NCBI RefSeq assembly: GCF_001637325.1 | Contig: NZ_LRXL01000037.1 | Location: 372,001 to 436,000 of the forward strand | Source of the DNA: Cochleicola gelatinilyticus | GTDB taxonomy: Bacteria; Bacteroidota; Bacteroidia; Flavobacteriales; Flavobacteriaceae | Direction: 5' to 3' | Length of the DNA stretch: 64,000 bases | Shown here: positions 46,401 to 52,965 of the stretch, one piece after another | Layout of the letters: each line of letters begins with the position of its first letter | How positions within the stretch are numbered: the stretch's first letter is position 1 | Program-made: the position numbers and the translations under genes | Notes under the pieces: generated by a model | What the model saw: the letters and a program-made list of their open reading frames with translations, nothing else | The model's database searches: none | Told to the model about the DNA's origin: nothing

Positions 46401-47355
46401 TTAGGTTTTGTAACGGACTTAAATATCCAAGCGATACAGGAATAAATTGGCGGTTATTTCGAGTACTGTAGGTGTCATCTCTATTTTTCTTAACTTCAAT
46501 AGTTCCAGTAGCTAATTCACCAAATGACACTGGAATTTCTGTTCCGCGACTTCTACCTGCTTCTATGGCGGTAGCAGTACCTTCGGAAGGTGAAAAGGTA
46601 GCACTTTGTAACGACGTGGTCTCCATAGTTGGAGTAGGGGTGGCAGTAGGTGTTTCACTTACGGAACGTTGAATTTGTTTTGGTTGTACGGAAGCTCCTT
46701 GTTGAACCGTATGCGTTAATTCATGTGCCAATAAATGCTGTCCTGCTTTTGAAGACGGATCGTGCTTCCCTTGGTTAAAATAAATATCATTCCCGTGGGT
46801 GAAAGCCTGCGCCCCTAGCGAATCGCTTAAGGATGCTGCTTTCGAATCGGTATGCAAACGAACGTTGCTAAAATCACGTCCAAAACCAGATTCCATCGTG
46901 TTTTTTGTGGTTGAGTCCATGGGTGATCCACCACCTTTTGTGCTTTGTAGTTCGTGTTCTAGTGCATTCGATTGAGACGGAGTGGAGTTGGTTTCTTTCT
47001 TCTGAATATCTTCAAAAGGGACTCGCTGTACTACGAGATCTTTTTGAGTGTCAGTGAGGGGTTGTTCTTGTATTTCTTCTGTTTCTTGTTTTTGCTGAAT
47101 GTCTTCAAAAGGAACTTTTTGAACGGAGGGAATTTTTGCAGATGGAAAGAACGAATTATTTCCGAAGAAACCCTTATTTTGATCTTGCTTAGCAACTACT
47201 TTATCTGCTACAGCATCGGCCTCCTTCTCATAGCGATCATTGGGTTTACCTACCGTAAGCTTTGCCTGAACACCAAAAAATGAGTCTTTCCCCTGACGCT
47301 GATGCAACGAACCGGGATGCCCTTTTTGTGTAGTACTGGTAGCAAATGCCTTCAA
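43408..47355 (-). CDS. DUF4157 (eCIS core) protein with nuclease-like C-terminus
   Basis: 1315 residues. N-terminal motif VQAKLTVGKPNDRYEKEAD, then the DUF4157 domain at about 130-225 with zinc motif HELTH (211-215). Residues about 260-790 are beta-rich repeats, followed by a Gln/Pro/Glu-rich linker about 790-850. The C-terminal portion includes AHMLNHRLHGPGTSNNLFPG and then MNLRDMENQVE (about 1130-1165), a pattern like His-Me finger nucleases, with AHMLNHRLHG in place of the usual (D)RGH motif. DUF4157 marks cargo or cargo-associated proteins of contractile injection systems. Probable effector; the nuclease call is tentative. Confidence 0.7.
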   Translation of the reverse strand: MKAFATSTTQKGHPGSLHQRQGKDSFFGVQAKLTVGKPNDRYEKEADAVADKVVAKQDQNKGFFGNNSFFPSAKIPSVQKVPFEDIQQKQETEEIQEQPLTDTQKDLVVQRVPFEDIQKKETNSTPSQSNALEHELQSTKGGGSPMDSTTKNTMESGFGRDFSNVRLHTDSKAASLSDSLGAQAFTHGNDIYFNQGKHDPSSKAGQHLLAHELTHTVQQGASVQPKQIQRSVSETPTATPTPTMETTSLQSATFSPSEGTATAIEAGRSRGTEIPVSFGELATGTIEVKKNRDDTYSTRNNRQFIPVSLGYLSPLQNLNITPVLVTQIDANTISGYLTVQVGDRLVANPKGLVESLKEHSNEMGWLGIDVSRIPDVENTIDGGALRLAANSIPVEIGGFINGTLDFGIVGTNVTFRAGGTITVPNLDPAQITIERNEEGVLRGEADLAVNIANFNGSIHAAFINGTLDIRGVVGYRTDKMSGEITLLVTDAATARNVAISQLEPSLIDESAREASGIPEANTAPTPGPRAMAGWGEVDFSFTEWMTGRAKVIIDNEGHVTIQGEVTPPAEVELFPQRDYIHNLFTLEARTLYGVPLVGNVFLFANIGMDALAKLGPAKIYNIRAIGTYSTDPAIFNEFSLEATFNLSMFAGLRLRAEGGLGVELLGHDVKVGVGVNALAGIRGYVEATPRIGYRETASPESGRQGEFYIQGHAEMAAQPFLGLGGDLFVELDSPWWSPAPDDKWTWPLGELEYPLPGEFGVGADFDYVLGSSELPEISFGEVDFNKDKFMSDLMNDHVPPPQSSGAEQQGTFEENSTGESSETPQLTDTEGNPNAGQPAQGQQENLPATPPTPEVLARWGRGMEALEQVAVRSQNAPLSQTQVTSELTLLERRHQFTSLTASPRGEEWNVDATMPNISNRDNPIRFRAIPPTSEEAASEENNSELPDIIGMQQPVPVDGGHILKLEGTLQRVEINVYSDKQSLNSLLNNKRQEIHDNGNADPEYDAKQIAITSLFSEKRTLGSNIGAYKRAVDNAYSVGGGNTPVREAYILVQGSLEIISQDLLIVGITEDHFEMPVSRVRFALDGMGRATTLRGEPITHIAGNTRGSTPTQDPIGWSSIPVTLRSSGAWVRAHMLNHRLHGPGTSNNLFPGTRDMNLRDMENQVEHFAKVAVWDEKKIIYYDVDVHYGNSAPNEHIPTQVDMEFGEFDPTTNARGAAEKTKSFTQNPPSTVTIVTINTATSGALNNKALAEGGTNGTGLSGFFAKLVQGRPSNGYTDDLHVHEIVSEIYRDEGAFEAAYTKFRALTSAEILSYD

Positions 47356-47430
47356 TAGTCTGTATTTTTAGTTAATTAGTTTTGAGTTGTGAGATTAACA
47401 CCTTTCATCTTTTTCTCATTTCTTCAGCAA

Positions 47431-47463
47431 CACTTCGATACGCTCAGTGTGACGGTATCGAGC
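47431..47463. repeat. Single degenerate copy of the locus repeat
   Basis: CACTTCGATACGCTCAGTG followed by TGACGGTATCGAG between the two DUF4157 genes. It is a diverged copy of the core that is tandemly repeated at 49901-50233 and 59461-59775. Confidence 0.7.
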
Positions 47464-47480
47464 TCATTGTATTTTTTTAT

Positions 47481-48143
47481 TTAATCCTCTTTCTTTTTTA
47501 CAGCGCCTTGTTGCAGTGTATGTGTAAGTTCGTGCGCTAGTAATCGTTTTCCTTCAGAAGAATTTGCATTGAATTTTCCTTCGTTAAAATAAATGTCATT
47601 GCCATATGTAAAAGCTTGTGCTCCCAATTCCTCACAAAGTTGAGCTGCTTCTTTATCGGTATGAATTCGTACCGAACTAAAATCTGCATTAAAACTTTCG
47701 TTCATTTCTAACCTTAATTGCTTCGGAAGTGATCGTCCGTTTCCTTTTTTCTTTTTAAGGCGTGATTGTAACGAGTCGGTTTTCGTTTTCTCTTTCATTT
47801 GTACGGATTCTTCTTCTTCCGTCGCAGCTTTTTGCTGAATCGACTCCTCTTCTTCACCTTCCTTTTTCTGAACAGATGGTTCTTTTTCTTCGAGTGCCGC
47901 TTTCTTTGAAATTTGTAGTGGTTTAGACTGTACCTCTTCCTCTTCAGCCCCTTTTTTCTGGATACTAGAGGGTGCATCTAAGGTGTTTTTAGTAACAATA
48001 CGGTTTGCCATAGCATCTGCCTCTTTTTCATGAGCATCGTTGGTTTTTCCAACAGTTAATTTTGTTTGTACCGATGGAAAAAAGGAAGTTTCAGAAGCAT
48101 TCGAAACTATGGGGTTCGGTTTTTTCTTTTTTAATCGTCTCAT
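47481..48143 (-). CDS. Short DUF4157 (eCIS core) protein
   Basis: 220 residues. VQTKLTVGKTNDAHEKEAD parallels the start of the large DUF4157 protein. Residues about 60-120 are repeats of (V/I)Q-K-(5 to 8 acidic residues), a disordered linker. The DUF4157 domain fills about 130-215 with HELTH at 204-208, and the protein ends 12 residues later, so there is no separate toxin domain. It may be a stand-alone protease-like adaptor, or cargo-loading factor. The first codons are very basic (RRLKKKK). Confidence 0.8.
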   Translation of the reverse strand: MRRLKKKKPNPIVSNASETSFFPSVQTKLTVGKTNDAHEKEADAMANRIVTKNTLDAPSSIQKKGAEEEEVQSKPLQISKKAALEEKEPSVQKKEGEEEESIQQKAATEEEESVQMKEKTKTDSLQSRLKKKKGNGRSLPKQLRLEMNESFNADFSSVRIHTDKEAAQLCEELGAQAFTYGNDIYFNEGKFNANSSEGKRLLAHELTHTLQQGAVKKKED

Positions 48144-48154
48144 AGTATTTTATT

Positions 48155-49006
48155 TTACCAAGTAGTATGTAGCAGTTCCTTATTCCACGGAAGTTTACTC
48201 ATACTGATTGTCCATGGAAGGGTATCTATTAATATATCTTGCGTTTTTCGTTCTATATAAAGTTGATGTTGGTCGTTATTCTTATTTAATTTTCCCTCTC
48301 GCATTAAAAATTCGTTTCTAAGAAGAGCAACCGAATTTGATTTTAAATTTCTCCAATGAGTAAGCACTGCTGTTAACAATTCGTCACAGGCATCTTTCTG
48401 CGCTAAGGTTAATGTTACGTGTCTATTTATAGGGAATTCGCTTGGCACGTTACACAGGTATTTTTCGAACCTTAAAACGTGTTCATAAGCATGTTCTTCG
48501 CGACATGCCAGATAATGTAAGGTGTGCACTGCTTCATCTATTTTCGAGGGGATGATGCTTATTTTTTTTTCTTCGGAAGGAGTGGATAAAAATTCTAATT
48601 TCTGAAAGAGCGGTTTTAAAAATGGATGCACTAGTATCAATCCTGCATTTTGAACAATCATCCCTTCTTCAGTAAGTTCTGTTTGTGGTTTATTTGCAAA
48701 AGAATCAAGAGCTATTGTGGCGTTTTCTTCGGAAAGTTTTGGAAACAACTGTTCTTTTTCTTCTTTATTTTGATGTTTTATATCCCCAAGATTTTCTTTT
48801 TCTTCTGAAGCAGTTTCAGAAATCACTTCCATTTTGTTTAAAAATTTATGTGTTGATTGTAAGCCAATTAAAGCCGTACTGAAGCCGATAATTTGCTGCA
48901 CTTTCTTTTTAGATTTTTTAGTAGCAAATAAGGTTGTTAATGGTTCAATTATTTGTTCTGTAGGGGTATTATTAACTAAAGAAGTGAACATAATTTCCCA
49001 ATACAA
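48155..49006 (-). CDS. Tape-measure protein, C-terminal part (after internal TGA)
   Basis: 283 residues from a TTG at 49006, but open in the same frame up to the TGA at 49133, so it is the continuation of the upstream gene. It carries the conserved C-terminus of contractile-injection tape-measure proteins: QNAGLILVHPFLKPLFQKL, HTLHYLACREEHAYEHVLRF, HWRNLKSNSVALLRNEFLMR and DTLPWTISMSKLPWN. With the upstream part and the 42 intervening codons the full protein would be about 492 residues. Whether it is made separately from the TTG, by readthrough, or not at all is open. Confidence 0.75.
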   Translation of the reverse strand: MYWEIMFTSLVNNTPTEQIIEPLTTLFATKKSKKKVQQIIGFSTALIGLQSTHKFLNKMEVISETASEEKENLGDIKHQNKEEKEQLFPKLSEENATIALDSFANKPQTELTEEGMIVQNAGLILVHPFLKPLFQKLEFLSTPSEEKKISIIPSKIDEAVHTLHYLACREEHAYEHVLRFEKYLCNVPSEFPINRHVTLTLAQKDACDELLTAVLTHWRNLKSNSVALLRNEFLMREGKLNKNNDQHQLYIERKTQDILIDTLPWTISMSKLPWNKELLHTTW

Positions 49007-49132
49007 TGATCTTTCGGTGCTCGTAAATAAGGACTTCGGGAAAGTATGTAAAAAGACTTTTTTACTTTCTTGAGGAGATTTAATACCTTGATAAATATGT
49101 TGAAGCAGGGGAGTGTTAAATTGAAAAATAAG

Positions 49133-49135
49133 TCA
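49133..49135 (-). other. In-frame TGA inside tape-measure gene
   Basis: Codon 167 of a 493-codon frame (48155-49633) is TGA, in context AGA AAA TGA CTT ATT. Both sides stay open and encode matching halves of one family, so a single change from CGA or TGG would explain it. The downstream base is C (UGA-C). Confidence 0.85.
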
Positions 49136-49633
49136 TTTTCTGGGAGTTGAATCCTGAAGAAGCTGCTTCAGTCGTGCTTGAAACTTTTCCGAAGTAAGCA
49201 TCTGTATCACTTCCTTTTCAGTAAAAATTTTAGCTTCTGAAAACCACCATGGATAGTTGCCTGTTTTCAAAAAATAGAGAAATGCATCTGCCAATTTCCC
49301 GGCTTCCGAAATGCGCTGAACGTGTTGCGATGGTAATTGTATTTCCGAAGCAATCTTTGATTTAATTTGTTCTTTCACTTTTTTTAATAGGATGGGTTGT
49401 AGATCCCGAAGTGCGTCTGTAGCGTTTATTGAAAGGTCGAGCTCTAAAGTAGAAAAGCGTAGCGTATGTGCCTTACTTTCTTTAGCGAGTGTCTTAAAAT
49501 AATGTTCCAGCTCAGGATAGATATGTGTTTTTAAAAAAGATGGGAGGTCATCCTTAAGTTGCAGCCCTAAACTCATAGAATTCGTGTCCACTTCGATGGT
49601 CATTTTATGAATAATATTTTTTGCTGCAACCAT
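49133..49633 (-). CDS. Tape-measure protein, N-terminal part (before internal TGA)
   Basis: 166 residues ending in the internal TGA. It begins NIIHKMTIEVDTNSMSLGLQ and contains LELDLSINATDALRDLQPIL and FLYFLKTGNYPWWFSE, all typical of the N-terminal part of contractile-injection tape-measure proteins. The stop leaves out the conserved second half, which lies in frame just downstream. Such proteins set tube length or assist assembly. As it stands the encoded product is truncated. Confidence 0.8.
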   Translation of the reverse strand: MVAAKNIIHKMTIEVDTNSMSLGLQLKDDLPSFLKTHIYPELEHYFKTLAKESKAHTLRFSTLELDLSINATDALRDLQPILLKKVKEQIKSKIASEIQLPSQHVQRISEAGKLADAFLYFLKTGNYPWWFSEAKIFTEKEVIQMLTSEKFQARLKQLLQDSTPRK

Positions 49634-49792
49634 TTGGTTTTTAATTTTTTATGTGTATATTAGTAGCTTAGATTCAGAGATGAATTACTGGGTTTAATAA
49701 GTAAGAAACAGACAAGTGAAAAGTCAAGTAGCGTAGTTGGTTTACAACAACAAAACAAGATAATAACAAGAAAGTAGAAGACAGTAGCCCAT

Positions 49793-49834
49793 AAGAGTAT
49801 CATTCGGAATGCATTTATACCGACTGATACTCTT
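49793..49834. promoter_or_regulatory. Long inverted repeat upstream of tape-measure gene
   Basis: AAGAGTATCA (49793-49802) and TGATACTCTT (49825-49834) are perfect 10-bp arms, extended by TCGG/CCGA after a one-base mismatch. On the plus strand a T run follows (49837-49843), so it could terminate transcription in the plus direction; the leftward genes read through it from the other side. Confidence 0.6.
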
Positions 49835-49900
49835 CTTTTTTTGTCTATATTTTTTAGTTGTAGTGTTTTCATCTTACATTGTTATTTCTCTTTTTAAACT

Positions 49901-50233
49901 GCACTTCGACAAGCGCAGTGTGACAGTATCGAGATAGTTGGCTTTTTCCTCACTATTTTATTCTTCCTTCTTCGTTAATACTTTTTACTTTATTGCACTT
50001 CGACAGGCTCCGTGTGACAGGATGGAGGTAGCTGGCTTTTTTTCCATCATTTTAATATTCCTTATTTATTAATACTTTTTACTTTATTGCACTTCGACAG
50101 GCTCAGTGTGACAGTATCGAGATAGTTGGCTTTTTCCTCACTATTTTATTATTTCTTATTCATTAGTACTTTTCATTTTATTGCACTTCGACAGGCTCAG
50201 TGTGACAGGATCGAGATTGTTCGCTTTTTCTTC
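49901..50233. repeat. Tandem repeat, four units of exactly 94 bp
   Basis: Units begin at 49901, 49995, 50089 and 50183, each with GCACTTCGACAGGCTCAGTG or a near copy, then TGACA, a short variable stretch, TAGTTGGCTTTTTC-like sequence and an AT-rich tail. The units differ by scattered substitutions, so it is not assembly duplication. Fills the gap between the 891-residue gene and the tape-measure gene (about 650 bp without a convincing gene). The core resembles an interspersed intergenic repeat common in Bacteroidetes. Confidence 0.85.
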
Positions 50234-50278
50234 ACTATTTTAGTAATCATTATTCCTTAATAATTAATCTTTAACTAC

Positions 50279-52954
50279 TTATATCGCAATTGCATTCTCA
50301 CCCCTTGGAGATCCAAAATAGAAATCTGCTAAACTGTTGTATTGTTCAATAGCGGCATCGAGTTCAGGTGTGTAGGGAGTTCCTGTGATATAAACAGATA
50401 GTTTTGTTACTCCCGTTTCGTTGTGAAGCTCTTTTCTTTGTTTAATAAACAATACGATTTGATCGTGAGTGTTGCTTCTATTTTGGCGCTCATAGTCTAA
50501 CATCGTTTCATTTACCCAAACACCATTTACCCAATCTCCATCTAATTGAAAGTTGAGGTTCACATCGGAAGTAAGCGCATTTCGAAACGCCGCTTTCATT
50601 TCGCGTACTTCAGCGGCAATTTCTTGTGGAAGTTGTTCCACATTAGTAATCATTCGAGTAAGTCCCATTTCTTCGATGTCGTTATTGGTGATAAGTCGAT
50701 CACGTAAATAATACCAACTCGCCCATTTCGTTTTATAATCTCCATAATCATCATCTTTCCCAATAGGGGCAATTTGTTTTTGAAGTTTTTCATAAAACGA
50801 CGGATTGTACCCTTTAAGATCTCTGCATCGCATCGCATCGGGTCTAAAAATTAAATTGTTTCGGAACATCCCCGAATTGCTATAGGTGTAGATTGCATTC
50901 GAATTCGCCTGTGTAACATCGCGCAATCTTAGTACGAACGTATCGTCTTTCGCACGTGTAATAACAAACCGTTTCTGACTTTCATTAAAATCGAATACCA
51001 GCCCTTTGTCAAAACGTTTGTTAAGCGCATCGGTAATGGCGTGCATTCTTCTATAATAAATCTGCCGTAATGGAATTTCGATCGTTGTCGTTGTATTAAT
51101 AAGCTTTTCTCGGTTAATTCGATATTCTATAACCTGAAGGCGATATTGCTGGGGCATGGGGACATTATTACTTTGTGTACCATCCAAGCTTCGTGATAGA
51201 TTATTAAGATATTTTAAAGAACTAATCCACGGATAGGTACATTCCATAAGGGAACAACAATTCTGCTCTTCGGCGGTAGTTGCAACTTTATAGGAAACAC
51301 AAAAATCGGCTACTAGCGTGTCATTTTCAGTAATTAAAATAAAGGTACCTCCTTTAGGAACACCCCCTCTGTGCGTAATGGATGGGTGTTCTCGTACAAA
51401 AGCTGTAAAGGCTTGATCATCGGTTTCCAGATCGTAGATGCGACAATCGAAATCGAGTCCGAAGCTGTCCCGTTCTTCTGTGATTCGATCTCTTGTTTCT
51501 AACCCTTCCAATCCCAGATATCCTTCAATTCGGTAGAAATCATGACAATCAAGTTCAAATTGTAAAGGCGTTTGCACCCAACTATTAGGAGCTAAATTAT
51601 TCCGATGGAAACTGGTGTTGTAACGCTGTTTGTAGTTTTCAGTTTTAAAGAAATCCCAAACGTTAAGTAACTCATCGTTCACATGATAATAAAACGGAAT
51701 CGCTTTTTCACCTAGAGTTCCACAACTTTTAGATGGAGTAATTGCAGGGTCGAAAAGAGGCGCTGTTTCTCCTTCACCATCAGAATTATTTCCACTTCCC
51801 AAATTAAAATTATCGAGTAACACCGCAACTCGCTGCATGAGGTTTTTTGCTTGTTGTAGGTAGGCATTGTAATTGTTATTTATGGGAGAATGGTAAAATT
51901 CGTGTCGTAGTTCGGGATATGCTTCAGAAGGTGAGAGGCAGCCCAATAATAAATGTTTTGGAAAGGCAGCAATATCTGGACAGCACTCGGTTTTCAGTTT
52001 TAATAATAAGTTGGCAATTTCGTTAAAGGTATCACTCACATCGCGAACAAGATCATATCGATATTGCATTCCGAAGTTAATTTCAGAATCATCTAAATTG
52101 TCAATCTGATTTAGCACCGTATTTTGAGTACCATTTGGAATAAAAAGAAGCTCCCCAAAACCTTCAAATAAATCTGAATATGCTGAGTGCAACCTATCTT
52201 TCGTGGTCGTAATTGCAGTTTTAAATACGTTAGCAATAGCAGCATACGAACCAATATTATTTAATCCTCCCAAACCCGCATGCAGCACTACTTTTTGTAC
52301 TGCAGTTTGCGGAAGATTGGTCATTGCTTCGTACACATTATGTTTCGTGTAAATACTGTCGTGACCGTTTACAATTTCTTCAACATCCGATTTATTTGCT
52401 AATAGCACACGTAGATTTTGAATGTTGGGTTGCCCTTGATTATCGCAGTTGGTGGTATTGCAAATGGTAGATTTCTTCGGAAAGCTTTCGAGATATAACA
52501 GCGCCACTTTATCTGAAAGTTCTAGATTCGAGAGTAAACCGATACCTTCTCCTGAAGCATTTTCATCTGCAACAAGCTCCCATAATGGAATGCTATCTCC
52601 GTCTGTAAGAAAATGTTCGTAATTGGCATTCTCGTCTTCAAAAATCCTGAAATGCGAATAGGTGACCTGTTCTAGCGTGATCGATTTGTCTTTAGAATCT
52701 TCGATATCCTTCTGAAGCTTCAGTAAATCGCCGTCTGTAGTAATTCCGCATCCCTGAGAAATGCTAATTTCAGTTTCCTGTGTGTTCATTTCTATAGTAA
52801 ATCCACAAGCAATACCTACGCCTGTAAGGCACACACGCGATAAGCGATCTTGATCTTCAAAATAATTGATAAATTCATTTAACTGTCCCGAGGTTAAAAC
52901 TTGGTCGTCTACAAAAGAGCGGTAATGCGGTGTAATTTCCAGTAGCTTGTTCAT
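50279..52954 (-). CDS. Large conserved contractile-injection protein of unknown role
   Basis: 891 residues, following the baseplate genes after 11 bases. It begins LEITPHYRSFVDDQVLTSGQ and continues with CLTGVGIACGFTI and GCGITTDGDLL, a beta-rich pattern seen in structural proteins at this position of Bacteroidetes injection loci. Many Cys residues (TICNTTNCDNQ, QNCCSLMEC). No tail fibre is otherwise evident, so this could be baseplate periphery or a fibre attachment protein. The exact role is not known to me. Confidence 0.6.
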   Translation of the reverse strand: MNKLLEITPHYRSFVDDQVLTSGQLNEFINYFEDQDRLSRVCLTGVGIACGFTIEMNTQETEISISQGCGITTDGDLLKLQKDIEDSKDKSITLEQVTYSHFRIFEDENANYEHFLTDGDSIPLWELVADENASGEGIGLLSNLELSDKVALLYLESFPKKSTICNTTNCDNQGQPNIQNLRVLLANKSDVEEIVNGHDSIYTKHNVYEAMTNLPQTAVQKVVLHAGLGGLNNIGSYAAIANVFKTAITTTKDRLHSAYSDLFEGFGELLFIPNGTQNTVLNQIDNLDDSEINFGMQYRYDLVRDVSDTFNEIANLLLKLKTECCPDIAAFPKHLLLGCLSPSEAYPELRHEFYHSPINNNYNAYLQQAKNLMQRVAVLLDNFNLGSGNNSDGEGETAPLFDPAITPSKSCGTLGEKAIPFYYHVNDELLNVWDFFKTENYKQRYNTSFHRNNLAPNSWVQTPLQFELDCHDFYRIEGYLGLEGLETRDRITEERDSFGLDFDCRIYDLETDDQAFTAFVREHPSITHRGGVPKGGTFILITENDTLVADFCVSYKVATTAEEQNCCSLMECTYPWISSLKYLNNLSRSLDGTQSNNVPMPQQYRLQVIEYRINREKLINTTTTIEIPLRQIYYRRMHAITDALNKRFDKGLVFDFNESQKRFVITRAKDDTFVLRLRDVTQANSNAIYTYSNSGMFRNNLIFRPDAMRCRDLKGYNPSFYEKLQKQIAPIGKDDDYGDYKTKWASWYYLRDRLITNNDIEEMGLTRMITNVEQLPQEIAAEVREMKAAFRNALTSDVNLNFQLDGDWVNGVWVNETMLDYERQNRSNTHDQIVLFIKQRKELHNETGVTKLSVYITGTPYTPELDAAIEQYNSLADFYFGSPRGENAIAI

Positions 52955-52965
52955 AACAGTATGCT

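Noticed and set aside
43408-47355. DUF4157 HELTH motif as evidence of an active secreted metalloprotease
   Set aside because: The motif is present, but the domain is a marker of injection-system cargo and proteolytic activity cannot be assumed.
49660-49872. Minus-strand 70-codon frame starting MKTLQLKNIDKKRRVSVG with a hydrophobic middle
   Set aside because: It contains the long inverted repeat 49793-49834, has no recognised family and composition is biased; a leader peptide is possible but unsupported.
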